Part shown: positions 24,498 through 33,880 of the stretch, one piece after another
Layout: each line of letters opens with the position of its first letter
How positions within the stretch are numbered: position 1 is the first letter of the stretch
Source: Negativicutes bacterium
Lineage (GTDB): Bacteria; Bacillota_C; Negativicutes; Sporomusales_B; JARLHX01
Assembly: GCA_031292035.1 (NCBI GenBank)
Contig: JARLHX010000278.1
Coordinates: 1-64,000, forward strand
Direction: 5' to 3'
DNA length: 64,000 nucleotides
The notes under the pieces: generated by a model
Seen by the model: only the letters and a program-made list of their open reading frames with translations
What the model was told of the DNA's origin: nothing
Databases searched by the model: none
Program-made: the position numbers and the translations under genes

Positions 24498-24536
24498 AAA
24501 AACTATCCCCTCCGGAAACGAGGGGATAGTTTTTTG
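24498..24536 (+). terminator. Strong intrinsic terminator
   Basis: AAAACTATCCCCTC and GAGGGGATAGTTTT form a 14-bp stem over CGGAAAC, followed by TT. It ends the siroheme operon. Confidence 0.92.
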
Positions 24537-24592
24537 TCCTGCCGCAAACAATAATCGCTAGGAATCAACGCTGCTCTCAGGAGGAAATACTG

Positions 24593-25609
24593 ATGGAACA
24601 AGCGAAAAATCTGCGCCTGATTTCAACAGAGATCGGTGCCCTTTGGACCCACTATATGAATGACACCATGGCCTCTTGCTATTTGAAATATTTCCTGCAC
24701 AAGGCCAAAGACCTGGAAATACGTTCACTGCTCGAATTTGCTCTCGGCTTGTCGCAAAAGCATATTGAAAGTATTACCCGCATTTTCAAGCAGGAAGGCA
24801 TTCCTATCCCGGCCGGCTACAGCGACAGTGACGTCAATGTCAATGCACCCCGGCTCTATTCTGACACCTTTGCCCTCCGCTACTTGCGGCACATGGGCAA
24901 GTCGGGGCTGGCCGGCTACGCCTTGTCGGTATACCTGGCCGTTCGCCAGGATGTGCGCGAGTTCTACTATGCCTGCGAACGGTCTGTCATGGAGCTGAAC
25001 GAGCGGGTGATCCAGGTTCATTTATCCAAGGGAGTCTTCATCCGCGCCCCCTATCTCCCGATCCCGAAACAGGTTGAATTTGTTCAGGCTCCGAATTTCA
25101 TGGGCGGTTTGACAGGCAGCCTCCGGCCGCTCAATGCCATGGAACTGATGCACCTGTTTGCCAATGTCCAGACCAATGCCATGTCCCGGGCCTTACTAAT
25201 CGGCTTTTCTCAGGTCGCCGAGTGCAAAGACGTCCGCCAGTTCATGGTCCGAGGCCAAGAGATATCCAAGAAACATATCGAGGTACTCAGCAAGCTGTTT
25301 ATAGCTGACGACCTCTCGGCACCCGAAACCTGGGACTCCGAAGTGACCGATTCGACGGTTGCCCCCTTTTCCGACAAGCTTATGATGATGCATGTCATCA
25401 GTCTGGTCGCGACCGGTATGGCGAATTACGGCGTCGCCCTTGGCGCCAGCACCAGAATCGATGTGGCGGCTGACTACGGGCGTCTCATGGCGGAAACAGC
25501 CCAATTTGGCGAAGACGGCGCGCAAATCATGATCAAACACGGTTGGCTGGAGCAGCCGCCCCAAGCCGCCAACCGCAGAGAATTGGCGATGAGTGGCAGC
25601 AAAAAGTAA
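24593..25609 (+). CDS. DUF3231 family protein
   Basis: 338 residues, ATG preceded by AGGAGG. Two homologous helical modules of about 160 residues are visible, each opening with a threonine/methionine-rich helix and containing the pattern of a ferritin-like bundle. The first has LWTHYMNDTMASCYLKYFLH and QKHIESI. The second has HLFANVQTNAMSRALLIGFS and SKKHIEVLSKLF. This arrangement is DUF3231, common in endospore formers. Function is not established; some members relate to spore coat proteins. Transcribed alone, with its own terminator. No catalytic residues can be assigned with certainty, although the paired His residues could bind metal. Confidence 0.82.
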   Translation: MEQAKNLRLISTEIGALWTHYMNDTMASCYLKYFLHKAKDLEIRSLLEFALGLSQKHIESITRIFKQEGIPIPAGYSDSDVNVNAPRLYSDTFALRYLRHMGKSGLAGYALSVYLAVRQDVREFYYACERSVMELNERVIQVHLSKGVFIRAPYLPIPKQVEFVQAPNFMGGLTGSLRPLNAMELMHLFANVQTNAMSRALLIGFSQVAECKDVRQFMVRGQEISKKHIEVLSKLFIADDLSAPETWDSEVTDSTVAPFSDKLMMMHVISLVATGMANYGVALGASTRIDVAADYGRLMAETAQFGEDGAQIMIKHGWLEQPPQAANRRELAMSGSKK

Positions 25610-25623
25610 TGGCCTGACAAACC

Positions 25624-25659
25624 AAGAACCCCCAGTCAGCATGCGGCGGGGGGTTCTTC
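25624..25659 (+). terminator. Intrinsic terminator after the DUF3231 gene
   Basis: AAGAACCCCC pairs with GGGGGTTCTT across a 14-nt loop. The T-run is short, so efficiency is uncertain. Confidence 0.6.
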
Positions 25660-25711
25660 GAAATGATATCCTGGCAAAAAAATGACTCGTATAATCTAAA
25701 GGAGTCCCTCT

Positions 25712-26221
25712 ATGAGGATCATACTGGCTGTGCTGGGGATCGTCTGCGCGTTGCTATTGACCAAGTGGCGCCATTGGAAAGATTACTATCCGACAATCGT
25801 CTTTATGATTGCCCTAAATGCAACAATGGCCACCATCACCCATGATCATCGGCTCTGGATCTTTATGCCGAGCTCTATCTTGACCTCCCATACCGTGAGC
25901 GACCTTATGCATACCTATATTACTTTCCCGGTCACGGTGCTCCTCTTTTTCAGCCATTATCCGCGGCGAAAAACGCACCAACTATTCTTTATCCTCGCCT
26001 GGGCGGCTCTATATAGCTGGGTAGAATTCTTGTTTGAGCAATTAGGTTTAATTGTTTATACTAACGGCTGGTCTTTCCTCTGGTCGGCATTATTTAATTG
26101 CGTGATGTTTCCGATACTACGGGTTCACTATCAATACCCCTTGCTGGCGTGGGCGCTGTCCGGTCTGGTCCTGACTTTTATCTGGCTTCACTTCGGGTTC
26201 ACCTTGGAAATGTTGCGCTAG
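25712..26221 (+). CDS. CBO0543-family membrane protein
   Basis: 169 residues, ATG preceded by AAAGGAG. Five or six hydrophobic helices span the whole length. Landmarks shared with the other family members in this window are the D-x-x-x-T-x-x-x-F-P segment (DLMHTYITFPVTVLLFF), then a basic turn (PRRKTHQ), then AALYSWVEFLFEQLGLIVYT with a following GWSFLWS. The family is known from clostridia and Negativicutes and has no assigned function. It stands alone between a terminator and the repeat-protein gene. It is one of three clear paralogues here (others at 33997 and 61381). Confidence 0.75.
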   Translation: MRIILAVLGIVCALLLTKWRHWKDYYPTIVFMIALNATMATITHDHRLWIFMPSSILTSHTVSDLMHTYITFPVTVLLFFSHYPRRKTHQLFFILAWAALYSWVEFLFEQLGLIVYTNGWSFLWSALFNCVMFPILRVHYQYPLLAWALSGLVLTFIWLHFGFTLEMLR

Positions 26222-26453
26222 CAGTCCAAACGATCACCATGGGACTGGCCAATTTATCCTTTTATTCACCCTATCGCACGATGGGTCTTCTTTTTTCCCC
26301 TGGCCTGCAATATATATAGCCACAGGGCAATCAAAATTAATTTGCTTTTAATAGAAAATATTTGCTAATTATCCAAAATATAGAAGGTATTTTCTTGTTG
26401 CCCTAGAAATGGAACCTGCAGAATCCAATAATAAATGAAAGGAGTTGTCCACC

Positions 26454-26771
26454 ATGACTGTCAAAGACAACACCATCGGTACGACCCCCGATTGCAGCAC
26501 CGCCGGCAAAGGCTTTGCCCGCACCGACACCACCGATATCGCCTCCGAGGATTGCGCCATGCCTGACGGCCCAGGCAAGGGCTTTGCCAAAGCCGATTTT
26601 GGCGCAGAGTCCCCCAACCCCCTCCAAGCATCCGCCGCCCCCGATTGCAGCACCGCCGGCAAAGGCTTCGCCCGCACCGACACCACCGATATCGCCTCCG
26701 AGGATTGCGCCATGCCTGACGGCCCAGGCAAGGGCTTTGCCAAAGCCGATTTCGGCAATAAAGACAAATAG
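26454..26771 (+). CDS. Small soluble protein built from a recent internal duplication
   Basis: 105 residues from ATG 26454, with GAAAGGAG upstream. After a 9-residue leader the protein is two copies of a 39-40-residue unit joined by a 12-residue linker. Each unit reads, in outline, PDCSTAGKGFARTD, TTDIASEDC, AMPDGPGKGFAKADFG. Thus each unit itself holds two GKGFA(R/K)xD elements and two cysteines. There is no signal peptide or membrane segment, and the composition is Gly/Asp/Ala rich. I do not recognise the family. The two DNA copies differ at only two synonymous positions, so the duplication is very young. It has its own terminator. It could be a structural, spore or metal-binding peptide; no modifying enzymes are adjacent. 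Confidence 0.7.
   Translation: MTVKDNTIGTTPDCSTAGKGFARTDTTDIASEDCAMPDGPGKGFAKADFGAESPNPLQASAAPDCSTAGKGFARTDTTDIASEDCAMPDGPGKGFAKADFGNKDK
26485..26756 (+). repeat. Tandem 119-bp repeat, 153-bp period, within the small repeat gene
   Basis: Bases 26485-26603 and 26638-26756 are identical apart from two T/C changes. The 153-bp period is exactly 51 codons, so the frame is kept. Confidence 0.95.
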
Positions 26772-26829
26772 GCCCCCTGCTGCCCAGCCTGGCTCGCTGC
26801 CAGAATACAGCATAGATTCCCCAAGCCCT

Positions 26830-26865
26830 GCTCCCTGTTGTCAATCTGACGGCAGGGAGTTTTTC
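26830..26865 (+). terminator. Intrinsic terminator after the repeat-protein gene
   Basis: CTCCCTG and CAGGGAG form the stem around a long loop that ends in ACGG, followed by TTTTTC. Confidence 0.7.
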
Positions 26866-27056
26866 ATCCGCCAGCGTCATCTTCCCAAAAATAACCCGCT
26901 CTTGGATAATTATTCACAGGAACACAGGAAAAAAGAAAGGATATCATATGATTTGTGTGGAAAAAGGTAACAATTATAAAAATTCTGAATCCGGCCTCAC
27001 AGCACCAGCAAATGCCGCCGGAAATCGCAGGAGAATAAACGGGAGGGGCTAAAAGG

Positions 27057-28310
27057 ATGTTTAAAAACAGCAAGAACTATCGATGGTGGGTAGTATTTCT
27101 TCTCTGGACAGGTTGCATTACCAATGCAATGGACCGCGGCAGCCTCGGGGTGGCAGCCCCCTATATCATGAAAGACCTGAACCTCGATCCGGCGCTGATG
27201 GGGGTTGTGCTGTCCTCGTTTTTCTGGACTTATACTGCGATGAATATTCCCGCCGGACTATTAGCCGATAAATTCGGCTCCAAAATGGCTCTCGGCTGGT
27301 CGGCCTTCATCTGGTCGGGGCTGACCGCCCTGACTGGCAGCGCCACCAGCTATATTCAGCTGATTGCCTTCCGGCTCGGGGTCGGTGTAGGGGAAGCCGG
27401 CATCCAGCCCATCAACATCAAAGTCGTCAAAAACAACTTTCCCACCCCCGAACGCGGCACCGCCGTCGGTATGTACAACTCGGGGATGCGCGTCGGACTG
27501 GCCATTGTGCCGGTGCTGATGGCCTTTTTGATGAGCGCCTGGAACTGGCGGGTGGCCTTTTACATTACCGGCCTGATCAGCCTGCTGTGGGTAGCCCTGT
27601 GGTATTTCACCTTTAAGTCTGATAAACCCGAACCGGTAAAACAGGGCGAAGTCGTCGACAAGGTTCCCTGGATGGAGCTTCTCAAACACCGGACCATTGT
27701 CGGCATTGTCATTTCGAAATTTTTCCAGGACTATATGTACTTCGTATTCGTGACCTGGCTGCCGGCCTATCTGGTCATGGAACGCGGCTTTACCATCATC
27801 AAAATGGGCTGGTATGCTTCCATGCCGTGGATCATCACCTTCTGCGCCCTGCCCCTTGTCGGCATCCTTTCCGACACCTTGATCAAACGGGGCATGACGG
27901 TTACCAACTCCCGCAAAGGGATGATCATCGGCGGCCACGCGGTGGCGTCACTGGTGGTCTTTGCCGTCTACACCGACAACGCGCTACTAGCGATGTGGCT
28001 GATGACCATCGCCGTAGTCTTCGAATCGTCGGCCAGCACCATTATGATGGTAACCTGCGCCGAAATCGCCCCGCCCAACGCCGCCGGCGCCGTGGCCGGC
28101 ATCATGAATACCGCCGCCGGACTGGCGGGGATCGTCGCCCCGATCATCACCGGCATTCTGCTCAAGCTGACCGGCAGCTTTCAGCAGGCCTTCGCCCTGG
28201 CCAGCGTGTTTATCGTGATTGCAGCGCTCACCATGTGGTTTGTCGTCGGCAAGATCGAAGTCATCACCTTTGACAAGAAACCGGCCGCCGATCAGGTCAT
28301 CAGCGGCTAG
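27057..28310 (+). CDS. MFS transporter, anion:cation symporter (ACS) type
   Basis: 417 residues, ATG behind GGGAGGGG. Twelve membrane helices are expected. The N-terminal half has MDRGSLGVAAPYIMKDL and the MFS motif A region LLADKFGSKMAL. The RLGVGVGEAGIQPINIKV stretch is typical of the ACS branch that carries sugar acids, phthalate and other organic anions. The SDR dehydrogenase gene follows on the same strand 152 bp away, so a catabolic pair for a sugar acid or polyol-acid substrate is a reasonable guess. The actual substrate cannot be assigned. Confidence 0.87.
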   Translation: MFKNSKNYRWWVVFLLWTGCITNAMDRGSLGVAAPYIMKDLNLDPALMGVVLSSFFWTYTAMNIPAGLLADKFGSKMALGWSAFIWSGLTALTGSATSYIQLIAFRLGVGVGEAGIQPINIKVVKNNFPTPERGTAVGMYNSGMRVGLAIVPVLMAFLMSAWNWRVAFYITGLISLLWVALWYFTFKSDKPEPVKQGEVVDKVPWMELLKHRTIVGIVISKFFQDYMYFVFVTWLPAYLVMERGFTIIKMGWYASMPWIITFCALPLVGILSDTLIKRGMTVTNSRKGMIIGGHAVASLVVFAVYTDNALLAMWLMTIAVVFESSASTIMMVTCAEIAPPNAAGAVAGIMNTAAGLAGIVAPIITGILLKLTGSFQQAFALASVFIVIAALTMWFVVGKIEVITFDKKPAADQVISG

Positions 28311-28360
28311 GATTGCACCAGCAAAAAGAAGCCACTCGCAATCAAGAAGACGGGGTACTA

Positions 28361-28396
28361 GACGGGTAGCCGGGGGGAAACTCCCGTCTACCCGTT
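28361..28396 (+). other. Hairpin between the MFS and SDR genes
   Basis: ACGGGTAG and CTACCCGT pair over a 19-nt G-rich loop, followed by TTC only. It may be a weak terminator or an mRNA processing or stability element. Confidence 0.4.
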
Positions 28397-28462
28397 TCTC
28401 GCAGGCAGCGCGGCCCGGCAACGCTGCGCAAAACATGAGATTTACGAAGGAGGCATCAGGCT

Positions 28463-29245
28463 ATGGATCTAGGACTCACAGGAAAAGTGACGGTCATCAC
28501 CGGAGGAGCAACCGGCATCGGCGCGGCCTGCGCCCGGGCTTTCGCCGCCGAGGGCTGCAAACTGGCGATCTGTGGCCGGAGCCAGGAGAAACTGGACACA
28601 GCAAAGAAAGAATTCGCGGCCGTTGGTCACCAAATGGTAGCCCTCTCTGCCGATGCGTCAGACGAAGCGGCGCTCACGGCCTTTGCCGCCGAGGTCTACC
28701 GGCACTACGGCAAAATCGACATCTGGATAAACAATGCCGGTATCTCGCCCAAACGCCGCCTCATCGAGATGAGTGGCGACGAATGGGACGACGTCATGCG
28801 GATCAACCTCAAGTCAGCCTTCCTCGGCGCGAAAATCGCCGCCACCTATATGAGAAAAAGCGGCGGCGGAGTCATCCTGAACGCCGCCTCCATCACCGCC
28901 AATATGCCGCTGGCGACAGGCGGAGCCTATGCCGCCACCAAGGCGGCCATCGTCAGCCTGACCAAATCGCTGGCAGCCGAACTGGCGCCGTACGGCATCC
29001 GGGTCAACGCCTATATGCCCGGCTTTATCCGGACCGAGCTCAATAAAGAGCGTGCCGCCCAGCAGGAAGCCTACCTCACGTCCCAGGTAGCCCTCAAAAG
29101 GCTGGGCACACCCGAGGACGTGGCGCCCACCCTCCTCTTTTTGGCCTCCGGTCTTGCCGGCTATATCACCGGCAGCGCGGTCGAGATATCAGGCGGCAAA
29201 TTCGTCATCCAAAATCCCGATGTCCCCTGGACCTGGCAAGACTGA
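28463..29245 (+). CDS. SDR family NAD(P)-dependent oxidoreductase
   Basis: 260 residues, ATG preceded by AAGGAGG. It is a classical short-chain dehydrogenase: cofactor motif TGGATGIG near residue 14, NNAGI near residue 92, catalytic Ser in NAASITA, and YAATK at about residue 155-159, followed by APYGIRVNAYMPGFIRTEL. Arg42 in CGRSQEK suggests possible NADPH use, but this is weak. The C terminus (VIQNPDVPWTWQD) is variable. It probably oxidises or reduces a hydroxyl group of the substrate imported by the neighbouring ACS transporter. The family is too broad to name the substrate. Confidence 0.88.
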   Translation: MDLGLTGKVTVITGGATGIGAACARAFAAEGCKLAICGRSQEKLDTAKKEFAAVGHQMVALSADASDEAALTAFAAEVYRHYGKIDIWINNAGISPKRRLIEMSGDEWDDVMRINLKSAFLGAKIAATYMRKSGGGVILNAASITANMPLATGGAYAATKAAIVSLTKSLAAELAPYGIRVNAYMPGFIRTELNKERAAQQEAYLTSQVALKRLGTPEDVAPTLLFLASGLAGYITGSAVEISGGKFVIQNPDVPWTWQD

Positions 29246-29266
29246 ATTTCCTACCGTCCTTTGAGC

Positions 29267-29320
29267 GGGGTTGCCACCCTTTTCGCTCCATGCCGACAGC
29301 TGAAATAGGGTGGTAACCCC
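29267..29320 (+). other. Long imperfect inverted repeat upstream of a chemoreceptor
   Basis: GGGGTTGCCACCC (29267-29279) and GGGTGGTAACCCC (29308-29320) pair over 13 positions with one mismatch and a 28-nt loop. There is no T-run. It is either a leader RNA structure or a dyad for a regulator; nothing known matches. Confidence 0.5.
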
Positions 29321-29426
29321 CGAAAGGTAATATATTATGTAATATTTTTATTTCCTGGTAGGATATTTAGCATTATTTGTCGTATTTTTCAGACAAAGGT
29401 CATCACACAGGGGAGGAACTATCACT

Positions 29427-31400
29427 ATGAACAGTATTCAGACCAAACTGACCGTGACCATTCTCGCCATTTTCATTCTGGCGATGAGCGTGCTCGGTGG
29501 CCTCAACTACTGGAAAGCCCGGGGAATCATCACCGATTCGGTCGGCAAAGACATGCAGGAGCTGGCCGTCACCTCCGCCCGGGATGTCGGCAACTGGCTG
29601 GAATCCCGCAAAGACGAAATGGCGGTCATGTCGGTGGCCCCGGTGGTGCAAGGCGGCGATAAGACCGCCATTGTTTCCTTCCTTGTGAATGTGGCCAAGA
29701 CCAATAAAGCCTATGACGGTATTTCCTATGCCGCGTTGAATGGAGATTATGTCAACTCGCTCGGCGTGGCCGGCAATGTCGCCGACCGGGAATACTTCAA
29801 AAAGGCTCTGACTGGCGAGACCGCCATTTCTGACCCCATTGTCTCCAAATCCAGCGGTCACCTTGTTACAGTTGTCGCCGTCCCGGTCAAGCTTGACGGC
29901 AAAGTCGTCAGCGTACTGTATGGCGCGGTTGACATGGCCGGACTGACCAAAAATGTGCTGGATATCAAAGTAGGGCAAACCGGCTATGCGCTGGTTGCGC
30001 AGCACGACGGTCTGACCATCATCCATCCTGACAAAGAAGTGGCCATGAAAGCCAATCCCCTGAAAGACCCGAACGCCGACCCTGGCCGGAAGGCCCTCAC
30101 CGAACGGATCGCCAAAGGGGAAAAAGGTCTGACCACCCTGCAAGCAATGGGGGTTGACAGGTATTATGCCTACGCCCCGGTCCCGGGAGTCAACTGGGGC
30201 CTGGCGGTCACCGTACCGATAGCTGAGGCAACCAGCGCCGTATCAGCCCTGACAATAATATCGATGATCACCATCGTGGTAGTAGTGATCATTGCCGGCC
30301 TCTTCATCACCTGGTTCTCCCGCCGTATCGCCAAACCCATTCAGCAGCTGGAAGCCGCCGCCAACCGCATCGCCGGCGGCGACATCTCGCAGCAGAAGCT
30401 GAATATTGTCTCCAATGACGAGATCGGACGGCTCGGTGCAAGCTTCGAACAGATGACGGGCAACCTGCGCACCCTCATCCAAAAAGTCCTCGGCGCCACC
30501 GAACAAGTCGCGGCTGCCTCGGAGGAGCTCACTGCCAGCGCCGAACAATCGGCTCAGGCGGCCAACCAAGTCGCCCTGTCGATTACCACAGTGTCTGCAG
30601 GAGTTGACGAACAACTGGCGGCAGCCGGCCAAACCTCGATCGTGGTCGAGCAGCTGTCGGCCGGTGTCCAGCAAATGGCGGCCAGCGCCAACCAGGTGGC
30701 GGCCCAGTCGGCCCAGGCGGCCGAAAAAGCCACCGACGGCGGCAAGACAGTGGAAAAAGCCGTCCTGCAGATGTCCCATATTGAAGAAACCGTCAACACC
30801 TCGGCCCAGGTTGTCGCTAAACTGGGCGAGCGTTCTAAAGAAATAGGCGAGATCGTCGGAACCATCTCCGTCATCGCCGGCCAGACCAACCTATTGGCCC
30901 TCAACGCCGCCATCGAGGCTGCGCGGGCAGGCGAACAGGGCCGGGGCTTTGCGGTGGTGGCCGAAGAAGTGCGGAAACTGGCCGAGCAATCCCAGGAGGC
31001 AGCCAAGAAGATTGCCGAACTCATCGGCGAGATCCAGGGAGACACCGACAAAGCCGTTGTCGCCATGGTCGACGGTACACGGGAAGTCAAAACCGGCGCC
31101 GAAGTGGTTAACGCCGCCGGAGCAGCCTTCCGGGAAATCGCCGGTCTCATTACCCAGGTGTCGCGCCAGATCAAGGACATCTCCGCCGCCACCCAGCAGA
31201 CGGCAACCGGCAGTCAGCAAATCGTGGGCTCTGTCAAAAAAATCGACGAACTCAGCAAGAAATCGGCAGACGAAGCCCAGAGCGTATCTGCCGCCACCGA
31301 ACAGCAGCTGGCCTCTATGGAGGAAATAGCCAGCTCCAGCGAAGAACTGGCCAAACTGGCCCAGGATCTGCAGGCCGCCATCCGTCAATTCCGCATTTAG
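29427..31400 (+). CDS. Methyl-accepting chemotaxis protein with double-Cache sensor
   Basis: 657 residues, ATG preceded by GGGAGGA. Membrane helices at about 7-28 and 275-298 enclose a dCache_1-type sensor of about 245 residues. Its features include [31 protein letters not shown] and the second-lobe [24 protein letters not shown] lies at about 300-352. The signalling tip [20 protein letters not shown], flanked by the methylation helices, is intact. dCache receptors commonly sense amino acids, organic acids or amines. It is monocistronic with a strong terminator. Its signalling half is similar to that of the receptor at 16141 and the one at 62016. Confidence 0.93.
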   Translation: MNSIQTKLTVTILAIFILAMSVLGGLNYWKARGIITDSVGKDMQELAVTSARDVGNWLESRKDEMAVMSVAPVVQGGDKTAIVSFLVNVAKTNKAYDGISYAALNGDYVNSLGVAGNVADREYFKKALTGETAISDPIVSKSSGHLVTVVAVPVKLDGKVVSVLYGAVDMAGLTKNVLDIKVGQTGYALVAQHDGLTIIHPDKEVAMKANPLKDPNADPGRKALTERIAKGEKGLTTLQAMGVDRYYAYAPVPGVNWGLAVTVPIAEATSAVSALTIISMITIVVVVIIAGLFITWFSRRIAKPIQQLEAAANRIAGGDISQQKLNIVSNDEIGRLGASFEQMTGNLRTLIQKVLGATEQVAAASEELTASAEQSAQAANQVALSITTVSAGVDEQLAAAGQTSIVVEQLSAGVQQMAASANQVAAQSAQAAEKATDGGKTVEKAVLQMSHIEETVNTSAQVVAKLGERSKEIGEIVGTISVIAGQTNLLALNAAIEAARAGEQGRGFAVVAEEVRKLAEQSQEAAKKIAELIGEIQGDTDKAVVAMVDGTREVKTGAEVVNAAGAAFREIAGLITQVSRQIKDISAATQQTATGSQQIVGSVKKIDELSKKSADEAQSVSAATEQQLASMEEIASSSEELAKLAQDLQAAIRQFRI

Positions 31401-31456
31401 CAGAGATAGCCGTTAACGGCTATTCCGGCCTGCTCACAACACCAAAGGATCATTGC

Positions 31457-31491
31457 AAAGAGGTTCTGCCGCTCGGCAGAACCTCTTTTTC
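31457..31491 (+). terminator. Strong intrinsic terminator after the dCache chemoreceptor
   Basis: AAAGAGGTTCTGCC and GGCAGAACCTCTTT form a 14-bp stem over GCTC, followed by TT and C. Confidence 0.93.
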
Positions 31492-31623
31492 TTGTCATGT
31501 TACCTGGCTCTGCCCACTCCCAGCTATCGACAGCGAATTTTCCATAATATTTAGATAAATGCAGGATTTTTGGTAATTATGGCAAAGTAATACAACTATT
31601 GTAGGTAGTTTGGGAGAATATAC

Positions 31624-33720
31624 GTGGACTTTTTACGCAGTCTCTTTACAGCTGACACGACGAATCGACAGACTACACAAAATCAGCCGTCAGGTACCAA
31701 CAGATTTCATGCCCTGCGGGTGCTGACCGGTTATTCGCGTCTCATTATTTTGCTGGGGATCGTGCTGATCGCCGGCCTATGGTCGTTTGTCTGGTACCAG
31801 ATCAACTATGACTACGACCGAACCATCAACGAAGCCTCCCGCGAAACCATGAATCTGACAATCGCCTTTGAAGAGCTTGTGCGCAGCATCATCGCCGAAG
31901 CCGCCCAGGACCTCCTCACCCTAAAAAAAGCCTATGAAAAAGACGGTATCGCCAGCCCGGTCCTCGCCGCCTATGTGGCCAACGAGGGAAGCACTGCGGC
32001 CCGGAATCAGGTGGCCATCATTAACGACCAGGGGACTGTGGTATTGAGCTTCAACAATCTCGCCCTGGCAACCAACATCGCCGACCGGGAGTATTTTCAG
32101 GCTCACTCTTCCCCCTCAACCGGACTCTATATCGGCAAGCCGATCGAAGTCAGGACGTCAGGCCAGACCACCATTCCCCTAACCCGACGCCTCAACAACC
32201 CCGACGGATCGTTCGCCGGCATTGTCTATATCGGTCTAAAAGCCGACTACTTTCTTGATTTTTACAAAAAAATGAATCTTGGCCAGGACCAATTACTGAC
32301 CCTGATCGGCTTGGACTGGATTGTACGGGTGCGCCAATCGGGCGACCGTGTCAACTTCGGTCAGGACGTCACCGGCAAACCACTATGGAGAAACATTCAA
32401 AGCCGCCCCGCAGGGACATACATCACCACCGGCGAAGTGGATGCTATTCCCCGTATCGTCAGTTATCGCGTCATGCCGGAGTATCCCCTGCTCTTCGCGG
32501 TCGGCAAGTCCACCCAAGTCGCCCTGGCGGAATATGAAAGTCGAAAACAAGCCTACCTCGCCGGAGCTTCTGTTATCAGCTTATTCCTTCTAGTCTTCTG
32601 TGGTTTGCTCGGCAGTCGCGCGGCGGCCCAACAAGCCTTTAACCGCCAGCTGGACAATGCCGTCCAGGAACTGCAGCTGGCAGGCGCCAAACTGACCGAA
32701 CAGGCCGAGCTCCTCGATTTCGCCCACGATTATATCCTGGTCCGCGATTTGGACAGCAAAATCATCTACCTCAACCGCGCCGCCGAGTCCGGGTACGGTT
32801 GGCCGGCCAGTGAGGCCATCGGGCAGGAGACCCACAGCCTGCTTGAGACCCAGTTCCCGGCAGCGGCGAAATACGATATTATGGCCAGCCTCCTGACCGA
32901 TGGCCGCTGGGACGGCGAGCTGATCATCACCCGCAAAGACGGCCGACAAATCATCGTTCAGAGTCACCAGACGCTAAATCGAGATACTGACGGCAACCCG
33001 GTAGCCATTCTGGAAATCAATCACGACGTCACAGCCCAGAAAAACCTGGACGCCGAGCTGGCCCGGCTTGACCGCCTGAATATCATCGGCGAGATGGCTG
33101 CCAGCATCGGCCACGAAGTCCGCAATCCCCTGACCACCGTTCGCGGCTACCTGCAGATGTTCCAGCGCAAACACGAATACCACCAGCACCGCCAGCAATT
33201 CAAAACCATGATCGAAGAACTGGACAGAGCCAACCTGATCATCTCCGAATTTTTATCGCTGGCAAAAAATAAAGCTGTCTTTTTAAAACGCTATAACCTG
33301 AATGATATTGTCAGTATCCTCCTGCCGCTGCTGCAAGCCGACGCTTTTCGCACCGGCCATGACCTCCAGATCGAAATGGGCGACATCCCTGATATCGATC
33401 TCGATGAGCGGGAAATCCGGCAATTGTTTTTAAACCTGGTGCGAAACGGCATGGATGCCACCCCGCCCGGCGGCAGGGTGACCATCAAAACCGAGCTAGT
33501 TGACAACAAGGTCGTGCTGACAGTGGAGGACACCGGGCACGGCATTCCCCCAGAGATTTTCGCCAAGCTGGGCACCCCCTTTGTCACTACCAAGGAAAAC
33601 GGGACCGGTCTTGGTCTGGCGGTCTGCTACCGGATCGCCGACAGGCACAATGCGAAAATCGAAGTAGATACAAGTTCGGCGGGAACCACCTTTGAGGTGA
33701 AATTCAATCTGCCGGCCTAA
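31624..33720 (+). CDS. Orphan sensor histidine kinase (Cache-PAS-HisKA-HATPase)
   Basis: 698 residues with a GTG start behind GGGAG. Membrane helices at about 37-57 and 315-333 bracket an extracytoplasmic Cache domain (NIADREYFQAH, RRLNNPDGSFAGIVYIGL). A PAS domain follows (about 355-465; YILVRDLDSKIIYLNRAAES). The HisKA box is ASIGHEVRNPLTTVRGYLQM with phospho-acceptor His497. The ATPase has NLVRNGMDATPPGG, VEDTGHGIPPEIF and GTGLGLAV. No response regulator gene is adjacent. Its sensor resembles that of the GGDEF-EAL protein at 50762. Orphan kinases of this type in endospore formers often feed the Spo0 phosphorelay; that role is an inference. Confidence 0.92.
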   Translation: MDFLRSLFTADTTNRQTTQNQPSGTNRFHALRVLTGYSRLIILLGIVLIAGLWSFVWYQINYDYDRTINEASRETMNLTIAFEELVRSIIAEAAQDLLTLKKAYEKDGIASPVLAAYVANEGSTAARNQVAIINDQGTVVLSFNNLALATNIADREYFQAHSSPSTGLYIGKPIEVRTSGQTTIPLTRRLNNPDGSFAGIVYIGLKADYFLDFYKKMNLGQDQLLTLIGLDWIVRVRQSGDRVNFGQDVTGKPLWRNIQSRPAGTYITTGEVDAIPRIVSYRVMPEYPLLFAVGKSTQVALAEYESRKQAYLAGASVISLFLLVFCGLLGSRAAAQQAFNRQLDNAVQELQLAGAKLTEQAELLDFAHDYILVRDLDSKIIYLNRAAESGYGWPASEAIGQETHSLLETQFPAAAKYDIMASLLTDGRWDGELIITRKDGRQIIVQSHQTLNRDTDGNPVAILEINHDVTAQKNLDAELARLDRLNIIGEMAASIGHEVRNPLTTVRGYLQMFQRKHEYHQHRQQFKTMIEELDRANLIISEFLSLAKNKAVFLKRYNLNDIVSILLPLLQADAFRTGHDLQIEMGDIPDIDLDEREIRQLFLNLVRNGMDATPPGGRVTIKTELVDNKVVLTVEDTGHGIPPEIFAKLGTPFVTTKENGTGLGLAVCYRIADRHNAKIEVDTSSAGTTFEVKFNLPA

Positions 33721-33730
33721 ACAAAAAGCA

Positions 33731-33770
33731 AAAAGAAAAACTGACGCTGACCGTCAGTTTTTCTTTTTTT
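33731..33770 (+). terminator. Intrinsic terminator after the histidine kinase gene
   Basis: AAAAACTGACG and CGTCAGTTTTT (with flanking AAAG/CTTT pairs) form the stem over CTGAC, followed by a T-run. Confidence 0.9.
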
Positions 33771-33880
33771 CGGCTATCTGCCAAACCTCGTCATCCCTGT
33801 CGGGTTTTTTGTCATTCGTGCTTTATATTACCAGATTGCCGTTTTCTGTCGTAAGCCATATTAATTCTAAGAAGCTACCG

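Noticed and set aside
26454..26771. The repeat protein as a multi-core modified-peptide precursor
   Set aside because: No maturation enzyme, protease or exporter lies nearby; neighbours are a CBO0543 protein and an MFS-SDR pair.
26948..27052. 34-codon ORF just before the MFS gene
   Set aside because: It has a fair AAAGG site and ends five bases before the MFS start, but composition and sequence give no support; it overlaps the MFS ribosome site by chance as likely as by design.
27261..27938. Minus-strand open frame of 225 codons
   Set aside because: It lies wholly inside the MFS transporter gene and is compositionally a shadow (His/Gly/Asp rich), with no family features.
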